64,000 nucleotides of DNA from Bradyrhizobium sp. CCBAU 51765 (GCF_015291725.1 NZ_CP030038.1:4019001-4083000); one strand, 5' to 3'; shown: positions 28,208 through 35,997, counted from the stretch's first letter. The notes: a model not told the origin generated them from the sequence alone. Numbers and translations: made by a program.

Positions 28208-28668
28208 GCGTCACCGAAAACACCCTGATCCTCGAGACCACGCAGGGCCCCGTCACCATCGAGATGCGGCCAGATCTCGCGCCCGGCCACGTCGCGCGCA
28301 TCAAGGAGCTCGTGCGCGAGGGCTTCTATGACGGCATCGTGTTCCACCGCGTGATCGAGGGCTTCATGGCGCAGACCGGCTGCCCGCACGGCACCGGCAC
28401 CGGCGGCTCCGGCAAGAAGCTGAAGGCCGAGTTCAACAAGGAGCCGCACGTGCGCGGCACCGCCTCGATGGCGCGCGCCGCCAACCCCGATTCCGGCGAC
28501 AGCCAGTTCTTCATCTGCTTCGACGACGCCCGCTTCCTCGACAACCAGTACACGGTCTGGGGCAAGGTCACCGAGGGCATGGAGAACGTCGACAAGATCA
28601 AGCGCGGCGAGCCGGTGCAGAACCCCGACAAGATCGTCAAGGCGCGGATGGCCGTGGACAACGAATAA
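28204..28668 (+). CDS. Cytoplasmic cyclophilin-type peptidyl-prolyl isomerase
   Basis: A 154-residue cyclophilin without a signal peptide. The catalytic core is FYDGIVFHRVIEGFMAQTGCPHGTGTGGSG, followed by SGDSQFFICFDDARFLDNQYTVWGKVTEGMENVD. It starts inside the stop of the preceding gene (ATGA). Together with 27225-27788 it gives one isomerase for each compartment. Confidence 0.93.
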   Translation: MSVTENTLILETTQGPVTIEMRPDLAPGHVARIKELVREGFYDGIVFHRVIEGFMAQTGCPHGTGTGGSGKKLKAEFNKEPHVRGTASMARAANPDSGDSQFFICFDDARFLDNQYTVWGKVTEGMENVDKIKRGEPVQNPDKIVKARMAVDNE

Positions 28669-28675
28669 GTACGCG

Positions 28676-28787
28676 ACCCTCATCCTGAGGAGCGCGGAAC
28701 GCGCGTCTCGAAGGATGAAGGGCCCCGCTGCTGCAGTTCGGCCTTCATGGTTCGAGACGGTGCGACGCGCCTCCTCACCATGAGGGT
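28676..28787. repeat. Palindromic dispersed repeat (CCTCATCCTGAGGAGC type)
   Basis: An imperfect long inverted repeat with outer ends ACCCTCATCCTGAGGAG / CTCCTCACCATGAGGGT and inner arms CGTCTCGAAGGATGAAGG / CCTTCATGGTTCGAGACG. I know this kind of sequence as a common intergenic palindrome of Bradyrhizobium and relatives. It lies between the cyclophilin gene and queA, so it would be transcribed with them. Confidence 0.75.
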
Positions 28788-28812
28788 TTGACTGTGTGGC
28801 GCCGAGCCTGAC

Positions 28813-29886
28813 ATGCGCACTGATCTCTTCGATTTCGACCTGCCCGCCGAGCGCATTGCCTTGCGCCCGGCGAGCCCGCGCGACTCCGCCAAGATGCTGG
28901 TGGTGGAGAACGGCGCGTTGCGTGACCAGACCGTCGCCGACCTGCCGCAATGGCTGAGGCCTGGCGACCAGCTCGTCGTCAACGATACCAAGGTGATCGC
29001 GGCGCAATTGAAGGGCCGCCGCATCGGCCGCGAGACCGAGCCGAAGATCGAGGCGACGCTGATCAAGCGGCTCGACGGCTCGCGCTGGCAGGCGCTGGTG
29101 AAGCCGGCGAAGAAGCTCGCAGCCGGCGACCGCATCCGTTTCGGCAATGAGGGCAAGGTGTGCCTGCTCGGCCATCTCGACGCCGAGGTCGAGGCCAAGG
29201 GCACCGAGGGCGAGGTGACGCTGTCGTTCTCGTTTCATGGCCCGGCGCTCGACCAGGCGATCGCCGATCTCGGCAGCCCGCCGCTGCCGCCCTACATCGC
29301 TTCCAAACGCACGCCTGACGACCAGGATCTTGCCGACTACCAGACGATGTTCGCGGCGAACGAAGGTGCCGTCGCTGCGCCCACCGCCGGGCTGCATTTC
29401 ACGCCGGCGCTGGAGCAGGCGCTGCGCGCGCGCGGCATCGGCATCAACCGCGTCACGCTGCATGTCGGGGCAGGGACGTTCCTGCCGGTGAAGGTGGATG
29501 ACACCGAAGCCCACAAGATGCACACCGAGTGGGGCACGATCTCGGCCGAGACGGCGGATCGCCTCAACGCGGCGCGAAAAAATGGCGGCCGCATCATCGC
29601 CGTCGGCACCACGTCATTGCGCCTGCTCGAGAGCGCGGTGCGCGAGGACGGCACGATCCAGCCGTTCGCGGCGGAGACCTCGATCTTCATCACGCCCGGC
29701 TATCGCTTCCGCGCCGTCGATATTCTGATGACGAATTTTCATCTGCCGAAGTCGACGCTGTTCATGCTGGTGTCGGCCTTCTCCGGGCTCGCGACGATGA
29801 AGCAGGCCTATGCGCACGCGATCGCGCAGGGCTATCGGTTCTATTCGTATGGCGATGCGTGCCTGTTGTTTCGGGCAGTGCGGTAG
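28813..29886 (+). CDS. queA: S-adenosylmethionine:tRNA ribosyltransferase-isomerase
   Basis: A 357-residue QueA, which transfers the ribosyl moiety of SAM to preQ1 in tRNA to give epoxyqueuosine. It starts MRTDLFDFDLPAERIALRPASPRDSAKMLV. Family motifs include DLPQWLRPGDQLVVNDTKVI, GAVAAPTAGLHFTP, VTLHVGAGTFLPV and ILMTNFHLPKSTLFMLVSAFSG. Tgt, the enzyme acting just before it in the queuosine pathway, lies at 34388-35533 on the same strand, but asd and a TetR cluster separate them. Confidence 0.97.
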   Translation: MRTDLFDFDLPAERIALRPASPRDSAKMLVVENGALRDQTVADLPQWLRPGDQLVVNDTKVIAAQLKGRRIGRETEPKIEATLIKRLDGSRWQALVKPAKKLAAGDRIRFGNEGKVCLLGHLDAEVEAKGTEGEVTLSFSFHGPALDQAIADLGSPPLPPYIASKRTPDDQDLADYQTMFAANEGAVAAPTAGLHFTPALEQALRARGIGINRVTLHVGAGTFLPVKVDDTEAHKMHTEWGTISAETADRLNAARKNGGRIIAVGTTSLRLLESAVREDGTIQPFAAETSIFITPGYRFRAVDILMTNFHLPKSTLFMLVSAFSGLATMKQAYAHAIAQGYRFYSYGDACLLFRAVR

Positions 29887-29975
29887 GGTCGGCAAAGCGA
29901 AGCGTGCCCACCATCCTTCTTGAGTACGGAACGGAAGTGGTGGGCACGGCGCTTGCGCGCCTTTGCCCACCCTAC
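29883..29975. repeat. Nested palindromic repeat (REP-like)
   Basis: Outer arms GTAGGGTCGGCAAAGCG and CGCCTTTGCCCACCCTAC are nearly complementary. The inner arms CGTGCCCACCA and TGGTGGGCACG are perfect. It has the same architecture as 12938-13075, and begins on the queA stop codon between convergent queA and asd. It may act as a bidirectional transcription or mRNA-end structure. Confidence 0.75.
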
Positions 29976-29983
29976 AGGACCTC

Positions 29984-31009
29984 CTACGCGATCACCCGCT
30001 GCGGCAAGAGCTCCGCGATCTGCACCGCATTCAGCGCCGCGCCCTTGAGCAGCTGATCGGCCGCCACGAACATCGAGATCGAATGCCCGGAGGGGTCGCT
30101 GAGGTCCTTGCGGATGCGGCCGACCAGGACGTCGTCCTGGCCCGAGGCGTCGATCGGCATCGGGAAGTAGTTCCGGGCGCGATCGTCGACGACCTTCACG
30201 CCTGGCGCCTGCGCCATGATGGCGCGGACTTGGTCCTCGGTGATCGGCCTCTCGCATTCGAAGGTGATGGCCTCGCAATGTGCGCGCAGCACCGGCACGC
30301 GGACGCAGGTCACGCCGACTGCGATGGTGTCGTCCTCGAAGATCTTGCGGGTTTCCTTGATGACCTTGGTCTCTTCGTCGTTGTAGCCGGTGTCGGGATC
30401 GACGGCGGTGTTGTGGTTGAAGAGATTGAAGGCGTAGGGGTGCGGCATCACCCTGGGCGTATAAACCTGCCCGTTGAGGTTGGCGCGGGTGGATTCGACG
30501 AGTTCCTCCATCGCGGCGGCACCTGCGCCGGAGGCTGCCTGGTAGGTCGAGATGATGACGCGCTTGATGCGGTTCTGCTGGTGGATCGGCCACAGCGGCA
30601 CCAGTGCGGTGATCGCGGCGCAGTTGGGGTTGGCGATGATGCCCTTGTGGTCGCGGATACGGCTGGCGTTGATCTCGGGGATCACCAGCGGCACGTTCGG
30701 GTCCATGCGGAAGGCGGAGGAGTTGTCGACCACCACCGCGCCGGCCTTGACCGCGATCGGCGCGAACTTCCTGGAGATGCCGCCGCCGGCGGAGAACAGG
30801 GCGATGTCGATGCCCTCGAAGGCGCGTTCGGTCAGCTCCTCGATGACGACGTTCTGGCCGCGGAACGACACCGTCTTGCCGGCCGAGCGGGCACTGGCGA
30901 GCGCCTTGAGCCTGCCGACGCGAAAGCCGCGCTTGTCCATGGTGGCGATGAATTCGGCGCCCACCGCGCCGGTGACGCCGACAATCGCGACGACGGGATC
31001 GTTACTCAC
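29984..31009 (-). CDS. asd: Aspartate-semialdehyde dehydrogenase
   Basis: A 341-residue enzyme that reduces aspartyl-4-phosphate to aspartate semialdehyde, the branch point to lysine, diaminopimelate, threonine and methionine. The NADP-binding motif is VAIVGVTGAVGAEFI. The catalytic Cys is in GIIANPNCAAITALVPLWPI. EINASRIRDHKGI and the active-site helix SGAGAAAMEELVEST are also typical. The GTG at 31009 is preferred because GGAGGA lies five bases upstream; that sequence is itself part of an in-frame ATG codon at 31021. Upstream lies a terminator and a Thr-rich leader ORF, so expression is probably controlled by attenuation. Confidence 0.96.
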   Translation of the reverse strand: MSNDPVVAIVGVTGAVGAEFIATMDKRGFRVGRLKALASARSAGKTVSFRGQNVVIEELTERAFEGIDIALFSAGGGISRKFAPIAVKAGAVVVDNSSAFRMDPNVPLVIPEINASRIRDHKGIIANPNCAAITALVPLWPIHQQNRIKRVIISTYQAASGAGAAAMEELVESTRANLNGQVYTPRVMPHPYAFNLFNHNTAVDPDTGYNDEETKVIKETRKIFEDDTIAVGVTCVRVPVLRAHCEAITFECERPITEDQVRAIMAQAPGVKVVDDRARNYFPMPIDASGQDDVLVGRIRKDLSDPSGHSISMFVAADQLLKGAALNAVQIAELLPQRVIA

Positions 31010-31042
31010 TTTGTCCTCCATTGCTTTTGAAATCCAGACAAC

Positions 31043-31074
31043 AAAAAAGCCCCGGACCATCGAGGGCGGGGCTT
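31043..31074 (-). terminator. Rho-independent terminator in the asd leader (attenuator)
   Basis: On the minus strand AAGCCCCG and CGGGGCTT form an 8-bp stem around a 12-base loop, followed directly by six T. It lies 30 bases after the end of the leader ORF and only about 20 bases before the asd ribosome binding site, so it can only act on asd transcripts. Confidence 0.85.
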
Positions 31075-31103
31075 CGGTAGAGCTGATGCGTTTTCGTCGA
31101 CGA

Positions 31104-31175
31104 CTACGCGCGCACGCCTCCCCGGGCCCCTGAGGCCGTGGTGGTTTTGGTCGTGCGTTTGGTGGTCGTGAACAT
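31104..31175 (-). CDS. Thr/Lys-rich leader peptide of asd
   Basis: A 23-codon ORF, ATG to TAG. Residues 3-13 read TTTKRTTKTTT: eight Thr and two Lys in eleven codons, mostly ACC/ACG. The rest (ASGARGGVRA) is encoded by a GC-rich stretch able to pair with itself (GCCTC/GAGGC) and with the terminator arm (GGGGC/GCCCC). A good promoter places the transcription start at or within three bases of the ATG, so the ORF is probably leaderless, as reported for trpL of Sinorhizobium meliloti. Thr and Lys are end products of the pathway that asd serves. Ribosome stalling for lack of charged tRNA-Thr or tRNA-Lys would favour read-through into asd. Confidence 0.8.
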   Translation of the reverse strand: MFTTTKRTTKTTTASGARGGVRA

Positions 31176-31183
31176 GGCGGCGA

Positions 31184-31212
31184 CTTATGCGGGAGAGTCT
31201 TGCGGCCGTCAA
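31184..31212 (-). promoter_or_regulatory. Promoter of the asd leader
   Basis: On the minus strand the -35 box TTGACG (31207-31212) and the -10 box CATAAG (31184-31189) are separated by exactly 17 bases. The -10 box ends eight bases before the leader ATG, so the first transcribed base is probably the A of that ATG (31175) or the G at 31178. Confidence 0.7.
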
Positions 31213-31251
31213 TGACTTTTCGCCCCGGTCAGTACCGGGGGAAATCTGTCG

Positions 31252-31854
31252 CTATCGGGCTCGGGCGCCCGGCGGCTCCAGGATGACCTCCTTGAGGTCG
31301 TCGCCGCTGATCACGACTATCGCAAAATTGAGCCGGCCGCGTTCGCGCACGAGGCCGCCACTGATGGCCTTGCCCGAGGCTGCGCGCTCGGCGACGCGCA
31401 CGGCATCGGCAAGGCGGTGCCTGATCGCACCGAGCGCTGCGAGGTTGCTGCGATCCTCGTTGTCGAGCTCGGTGAGGGGCAGGGCGGCCTCGCCACCGAC
31501 GAGCTCGCCGGTCGCGGCATTGATGGTGTGGCGCCAGATCCGGTCGTTGTGCAGGGTCTTCACCCGGTAGACCGGGACGCCTGAAGCGCCGTCGAAACTC
31601 ACGTCGGCGGTGGTGGCGCCGGCATGGCGGGCTTCCGCGATCGCCATGGCCTGGCTGATCGTGATCGACGAGCTGCGGAAGCGTTCGATCTCGCGGGTGA
31701 CTGCCTGGCGGTCTGCTTCGGCATCACCATCTGTGTCGTTGTGGAGCGCGGTCGGCGTGTCCGCGGTTACGATCGCCCGCGACGGCGCGGCGAGGAGCAG
31801 CGCGGGCAAGGCGATCGCAAGCAGTTGCAAGGTCCGTCGTCTGGCTGTCGTCAT
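31252..31854 (-). CDS. Secreted PepSY-domain protein
   Basis: A 200-residue protein with a signal peptide (LLAIALPALLLAAPSRA). A PepSY-like domain is seen in SITISQAMAIAEARHAGATTADVSFDGASGVPVYRVKTLHNDRIWRHTINAATGELVGG. PepSY domains are thought to inhibit proteases or sense envelope conditions. The operator-like sequence at 32023-32045 lies upstream of this gene and matches one upstream of the patatin gene, which suggests that the TetR regulator encoded between them controls both. Confidence 0.8.
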   Translation of the reverse strand: MTTARRRTLQLLAIALPALLLAAPSRAIVTADTPTALHNDTDGDAEADRQAVTREIERFRSSSITISQAMAIAEARHAGATTADVSFDGASGVPVYRVKTLHNDRIWRHTINAATGELVGGEAALPLTELDNEDRSNLAALGAIRHRLADAVRVAERAASGKAISGGLVRERGRLNFAIVVISGDDLKEVILEPPGARAR

Positions 31855-32022
31855 GCTCGAAACCTTCGGCCTGCGAGTGTGCCGGATGAACGTAAAGAAT
31901 TCGCGGCCGGCCCTGGGCAAGGCCGGCCGCGGAACGCCACGGCAGGCTGTACCTGCCGTGACGATCGAAGCGGTCCGGACCTCTTTGGGGCTGGTGAAAA
32001 AGCGGCCCGTACCAACTTATAA

Positions 32023-32045
32023 CGAAACAATACCGTATCGTTTTG
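32023..32045. promoter_or_regulatory. TetR operator-like inverted repeat, site 1
   Basis: CGAAACAATAC, centre C, GTATCGTTTTG: an imperfect palindrome (9 of 11 positions) upstream of the PepSY gene. The right half is identical in site 2 at 34243-34265, including the following TTT. The sequence class (AAACGATAC-n-GTATCGTTT) is typical of AcrR/TetR-type regulators. Confidence 0.65.
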
Positions 32046-32104
32046 TTTTGGTCAATGCCGTTGCGACGGCCCCTCTGGGGAAAGAGCGTGAGTTCACGGA
32101 ATCG

Positions 32105-32857
32105 TCAGCGGGAGGAACGGCGGCGCGCCGGGCTCTTTGCGGCGTCCCGGACCCGGTCGGCAGGACCCAGGGCACCGGCAAGGAACAGTTTGATCGCGAT
32201 GCGCATGCGCTTCTCGGCCGATTTCGGCTCGAGCGCCGTTCCGAACGTTGCCATGCGGTGGGTGTGTCCGACGACGACATCGAGGAACACCTCGGCTGCG
32301 ATGGTGGTGTCTTCGACATCGAGCGCCCCTTGCGCCACCAGATGATCGAAGAAGCGCGCGGTGGTGGCTACGGCCTTGAGCCAGCCTTCCTCCTTGCCGA
32401 GCTTGGCGACGTCAGGGAAGTTGATGGCCTGCGACGTCATCATGCGGCTGAAGGCGACGGCATCGGGACCGCAGGTGAATGAGAGCATCTCGCGCCCGAT
32501 CTCGACCAGCCGCTGCTCGACCGAGATGTCGGCGGCGCTGCTCAGCTGGGTCTCTGCCGCGGCCGACAGCGGCGCGAGCCAGCGCGCGATCTCTCGCCTC
32601 AGTACGGCCGCGAACAGCCCGCGCTTGTCGCCATAGCGCGAATAGACCGTGGGCTTGCTCACCCGGGCCGCTTCCGCGACCGCGTCGAGCGAGGTCGCAT
32701 CGAAGCCGCGGTCAAGGAACAGGCGGGTGGCGACTTCAATCAGCCGCTGATCGCGCTCGATCGCAGCGGTTTTCGTCGGCCGGCCGCCGCGGGATTTCGG
32801 GATCTCGCGCCGTGGTGCTGCCGGTTTTGTCCTGGTCGCAGTCAATCCCATGCCCAA
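32105..32857 (-). CDS. TetR/AcrR-family transcriptional regulator
   Basis: A 250-residue repressor-type protein. After a basic N-terminal arm (RREIPKSRGGRPTKTAAIERDQRLIE) comes the TetR helix-turn-helix (ATRLFLDRGFDATSLDAVAEAARVSKPTVYSRYGDKRGLFAAVL). A C-terminal ligand-binding domain of the TetR_C type follows. It sits between the PepSY and patatin genes, all on the minus strand, and both neighbours have a shared palindrome upstream. The ligand is unknown. The start at 32857 (MGMGLTATRT) is uncertain by a few codons. Confidence 0.9.
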   Translation of the reverse strand: MGMGLTATRTKPAAPRREIPKSRGGRPTKTAAIERDQRLIEVATRLFLDRGFDATSLDAVAEAARVSKPTVYSRYGDKRGLFAAVLRREIARWLAPLSAAAETQLSSAADISVEQRLVEIGREMLSFTCGPDAVAFSRMMTSQAINFPDVAKLGKEEGWLKAVATTARFFDHLVAQGALDVEDTTIAAEVFLDVVVGHTHRMATFGTALEPKSAEKRMRIAIKLFLAGALGPADRVRDAAKSPARRRSSR

Positions 32858-32985
32858 TGATTCCTGCGCGTTTCTGACAGTCGTCTTTGCTCTATAACGC
32901 GCAGCAGCCGGGGCGTCATCGCGAATCTGGCCGAATTGGCCGTATCGTCAACGGTCTCGACACGGCCTCGTTCCGTCACGCGGAT

Positions 32986-34170
32986 TCACGGAAGCGTCGA
33001 TGTCCAGGCCTGGCCGGATGCAGCCTTCTCGTATCCGTACTGATATAGCGCCCGCATATAGGTGGTATCGAACCCTTCGGACGGCGGGGCGGGGTAGTCG
33101 CGCGCGATGTAGGAGAGATGGAAGCCCAGTCGGTTGCGCTTGGCGAAATCGTATGTCGAGAAGATGATCGAGCGCGTCTGCGATTGGGTGATTGCCGACA
33201 GGCTGCGTGAGGCAACGTCGATGGTGCCGTTGGAGACGAGCTCGAAGTTGCGCTCGATCTTCTTGTTGACGAGGATGTAGATGTCCATCCTCGCACTGCC
33301 CGGCATGCGGCCGCTCTGGAACAGCAGGGCTTCCGGCAATGTCAGCACCGGGGCCGTCACGCCGCCGTCGACGTGCATCTCCTGAAACTTGCGGCCCTGG
33401 CCTTCGGCATCGATCATGATCGGCGGAAACACCAGGGGAATGCTGGCCGAGGCCGCCATCACGTCGCGAAACAGCTTCAGGGCCTCGGGCGTTCCGACCG
33501 CGGCGATCTTGCCCATGTCCCAGATCGCAGTGCGCTGGGTATCGAGGTCGGTCGTCACAACCAGCAACGTCCGGCCCTTGGCATGCTCGCGCGCGACCTG
33601 GGCCATGATCTCGGGTCCGACATAGCGCGCGACCAGCTCGCGCAGCCGCGTGTTGCCGAACAGGCCGGATCCGAACAGCACGCGCATGATGCTGGGATCG
33701 TTCAGGAGGCTCTCCGCGATGCCGCTGGTGTAGACCTCCTTCAGCGTGTCGTCATATTGCGGGCCGAGGAACGCAAACGGCGCGATCAGGCCGCCGGTGC
33801 TGACGCCCGAGACGACGGTGAAGGTGGGGCGGGTTCGGGCCGCGGTCCAGCCGTTGAGCACGCCGACGCCATAGGCGCCGTCAGCACCGCCGCCGGACAG
33901 CGCCAGATAGGATCGCGTCGCGGTGCTGTTGGCCTTCTCGAAGCTGAATTTCGTGACGGGATCGTCGGCGTAGCGCCGGAGGCCGTCGATATCGAGCACG
34001 CGCGACGTGCTGGCTTCAGCGGCCGTATAGGGCGTGCGGGGCAGGGAGGTGCAGGCGCCGAGCGCCAGGCTGCACACCAGGACCAGCGATCCGGTCAGGC
34101 GGACAATTGTCTGCCCGATCCGGTCACACGAGGAGACGGATGCGTCGGTCGAATATGAAGGGGTGGGCAT
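32986..34170 (-). CDS. Patatin-like phospholipase lipoprotein
   Basis: A 394-residue protein with a membrane span or lipoprotein signal ending LVLVCSLALGAC (lipobox LGAC). The patatin catalytic elements are complete: oxyanion loop LSGGGADGAYGVGV, nucleophile elbow GVSTGG (G-x-S-x-G) and the Asp of the dyad in EMHVDGGV. It is predicted to be a membrane-anchored, probably periplasmic lipid hydrolase. An operator-like palindrome at 34243-34265 lies upstream, and the tetR gene follows downstream. Confidence 0.9.
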   Translation of the reverse strand: MPTPSYSTDASVSSCDRIGQTIVRLTGSLVLVCSLALGACTSLPRTPYTAAEASTSRVLDIDGLRRYADDPVTKFSFEKANSTATRSYLALSGGGADGAYGVGVLNGWTAARTRPTFTVVSGVSTGGLIAPFAFLGPQYDDTLKEVYTSGIAESLLNDPSIMRVLFGSGLFGNTRLRELVARYVGPEIMAQVAREHAKGRTLLVVTTDLDTQRTAIWDMGKIAAVGTPEALKLFRDVMAASASIPLVFPPIMIDAEGQGRKFQEMHVDGGVTAPVLTLPEALLFQSGRMPGSARMDIYILVNKKIERNFELVSNGTIDVASRSLSAITQSQTRSIIFSTYDFAKRNRLGFHLSYIARDYPAPPSEGFDTTYMRALYQYGYEKAASGQAWTSTLP

Positions 34171-34242
34171 TGTCGGTGGCCGGCGATCACGCATGTACGA
34201 CCGCCGGCAAATTCGCCGCGGCATCCCGTCCAGTCCCCACGA

Positions 34243-34265
34243 TAAAACTACACGGTATCGTTTTG
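34243..34265. promoter_or_regulatory. TetR operator-like inverted repeat, site 2
   Basis: TAAAACTACAC, centre G, GTATCGTTTTG: 8 of 11 positions are palindromic. The right arm is identical to site 1. It lies about 75 bases upstream of the patatin start and within the 217-base region shared with tgt. Confidence 0.65.
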
Positions 34266-34387
34266 TTTGGCAAGGGCGGAGGGCGCTGATCCCTCGGGCG
34301 AATTGCTGTCCCGGTCTGGAGCACAAATCGGCGGGAGCCCGGTCTGGCGGGTTGATCGGCCAGCCCCGACACGCAATAAGCACCGCC

Positions 34388-35533
34388 ATGAATCCGCACA
34401 ATGATCTTCCCAATCACTTTGAAGTGCTCGCCGCCGATGGGGCCGCGCGCACCGGGCGGCTGACCACGCCGCATGGCGTTGTGCGGACGCCGGCCTTCAT
34501 GCCGGTCGGCACCGCCGGTGCCATGAAGGGGATGCATTGGCGCGAGGTGCGCGATGCCGGCGCCGACATCGTGCTGGGCAACACCTACCACCTGATGCTG
34601 CGTCCGAGCGCCGAGCGGATCGCCGCGCTCGGTGGATTGCAGCGGTTCACCGGCTGGAATGGACCGATGCTGACGGATTCCGGCGGCTTCCAGGTGATGT
34701 CGCTGGCGGATTTGCGCAAGGTCAGCGAGAACGCCGTCACCTTCCGCTCGCATATCGACGGCGCCAAGGTCGAACTGTCGCCGGAGCGCTCGATCGAGGT
34801 GCAGCGTTTGCTCGGCTCCGACATCGCCATGCAGATGGACGAATGCGTGCGGCTTCCGGCCGAGCGCGCCGACATCGAGCGCGCGATGCAATTGTCGCTG
34901 CGCTGGGCCGAGAGAAGCAAGCGCGCCTTCGAGAGCGCCCCCGACGGTTACATGCTGTTCGGTATCGTGCAGGGCGGCGACATCCCCCAACTGCGTCACG
35001 CGAGCGCCGAAGGTCTCGTTGCGATCGGCTTCCATGGCTATGCGATCGGCGGTCTTGCGGTTGGCGAACCGCAGGCAGTGATGCTGGCGATGATCGACGA
35101 GACCGCACCATTGCTGCCGAGAGAACGCCCGCGCTACCTGATGGGCGTCGGCACGCCGGACGACATCCTCGAAGCCGTGAAGCGCGGCATCGACATGTTC
35201 GATTGCGTGATGCCGACGCGCAATGGCCGGCATGGCGTCGCCTTCACGCGCTTCGGCCAGGTGAATCTGCGCAATGCGCGCCACGCCGACGATCCACGTC
35301 CGCTCGACGAAGAGAGCTCATGGCCTGCGGCGCGCAACTACGCGCGTGCCTATCTGCACCATCTCGTCAAGGCGGGCGAGACGCTGGGCGCGATGCTGCT
35401 GTCCGAGATCAATATCGCTTACTACCAGTTCCTGATGCAGGGCATCAGAGGCGCGATCGCGCAGGGAAATTTCGACGAGTTCTATCAGCGCACGCGCGAG
35501 GACTGGGCGAGGGGCGACATCGCCCCGCGCTAG
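34388..35533 (+). CDS. tgt: tRNA-guanine transglycosylase (queuine tRNA-ribosyltransferase)
   Basis: A 381-residue TGT, which exchanges guanine-34 for preQ1 in tRNAs with GUN anticodons. Catalytic Asp residues are visible in MLTDSGGFQVMSL and MFDCVMPTRNGRHG, with the substrate pocket in MQMDECVRLP, FGIVQGG and YAIGGLAVGE. The usual zinc motif C-x-C-x2-C is replaced by SSWPAA in DEESSWPAARNYARAYLHH, so all three Cys ligands are missing; the His in AYLHH remains. The start at 34388 is the first ATG of the conserved N-terminus. Confidence 0.95.
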   Translation: MNPHNDLPNHFEVLAADGAARTGRLTTPHGVVRTPAFMPVGTAGAMKGMHWREVRDAGADIVLGNTYHLMLRPSAERIAALGGLQRFTGWNGPMLTDSGGFQVMSLADLRKVSENAVTFRSHIDGAKVELSPERSIEVQRLLGSDIAMQMDECVRLPAERADIERAMQLSLRWAERSKRAFESAPDGYMLFGIVQGGDIPQLRHASAEGLVAIGFHGYAIGGLAVGEPQAVMLAMIDETAPLLPRERPRYLMGVGTPDDILEAVKRGIDMFDCVMPTRNGRHGVAFTRFGQVNLRNARHADDPRPLDEESSWPAARNYARAYLHHLVKAGETLGAMLLSEINIAYYQFLMQGIRGAIAQGNFDEFYQRTREDWARGDIAPR

Positions 35534-35551
35534 ATCAGTTGCAAGTCAAGT

Positions 35552-35773
35552 TCAGTTGCAAGTGAAGCGTTGCTTCAGGGCGTGCTTGGTCACGAAGCCA
35601 TAGCCGCAATTTTCGCAGGTCCAGAGATAAGTGATCACTCGGTCCGAGACGTAGGCGGATGCTTCGGCGGCGACCATGGAGTCGGCGCAGACAGGACAGG
35701 TGGGCAACTCGCTGCAACGCGGATCGCGGTTCAGCGTGACGGTCGACGACAACACTTCAGCAACTGCTGGCAT
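35552..35773 (-). CDS. Small zinc-ribbon protein
   Basis: A 73-residue protein with two CxxC pairs (CPVC and CENC) spaced 29 residues apart, a zinc-ribbon layout (LPTCPVCADSMVAAEASAYVSDRVITYLWTCENCGYGF). A GGAGG-type ribosome binding site precedes the start at 35773. Function is unknown. It is divergent from cysK. Confidence 0.75.
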   Translation of the reverse strand: MPAVAEVLSSTVTLNRDPRCSELPTCPVCADSMVAAEASAYVSDRVITYLWTCENCGYGFVTKHALKQRFTCN

Positions 35774-35877
35774 CGTGGTGACCTCCCTGCTTGAGATGTG
35801 AGCCTAACATAAGCAGAAGCGGTTGACGAGGTCGCAACACAAATGCGTAGGTTTTCTGATTTTATTTTACCGCTCAC

Positions 35878-35997
35878 GTGATTTTGCGATGCAGCGTATT
35901 TAACATGTGCCGCATTGTCGCTTGCGTGTCGCCACAAGCTGTCTGTAACTGCGCATGGTCGCTATGGCAGTGCAGATCGTGCCACAGGGAGTTCATC
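35878..35997 (+). promoter_or_regulatory. Cys-codon-rich in-frame leader of cysK
   Basis: The 40 codons before the cysK start remain open in the same frame (from GTG 35878, or ATG 35905) and contain seven Cys codons (RCSVFNMCR, VAC, VCNC, QCRSC). The true cysK start at 35998 has its own AGGGAG six bases upstream. The stretch is either a cysteine-rich N-terminal extension or a translated leader whose ribosome transit depends on charged tRNA-Cys. There is no stop codon between it and cysK. Confidence 0.45.
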
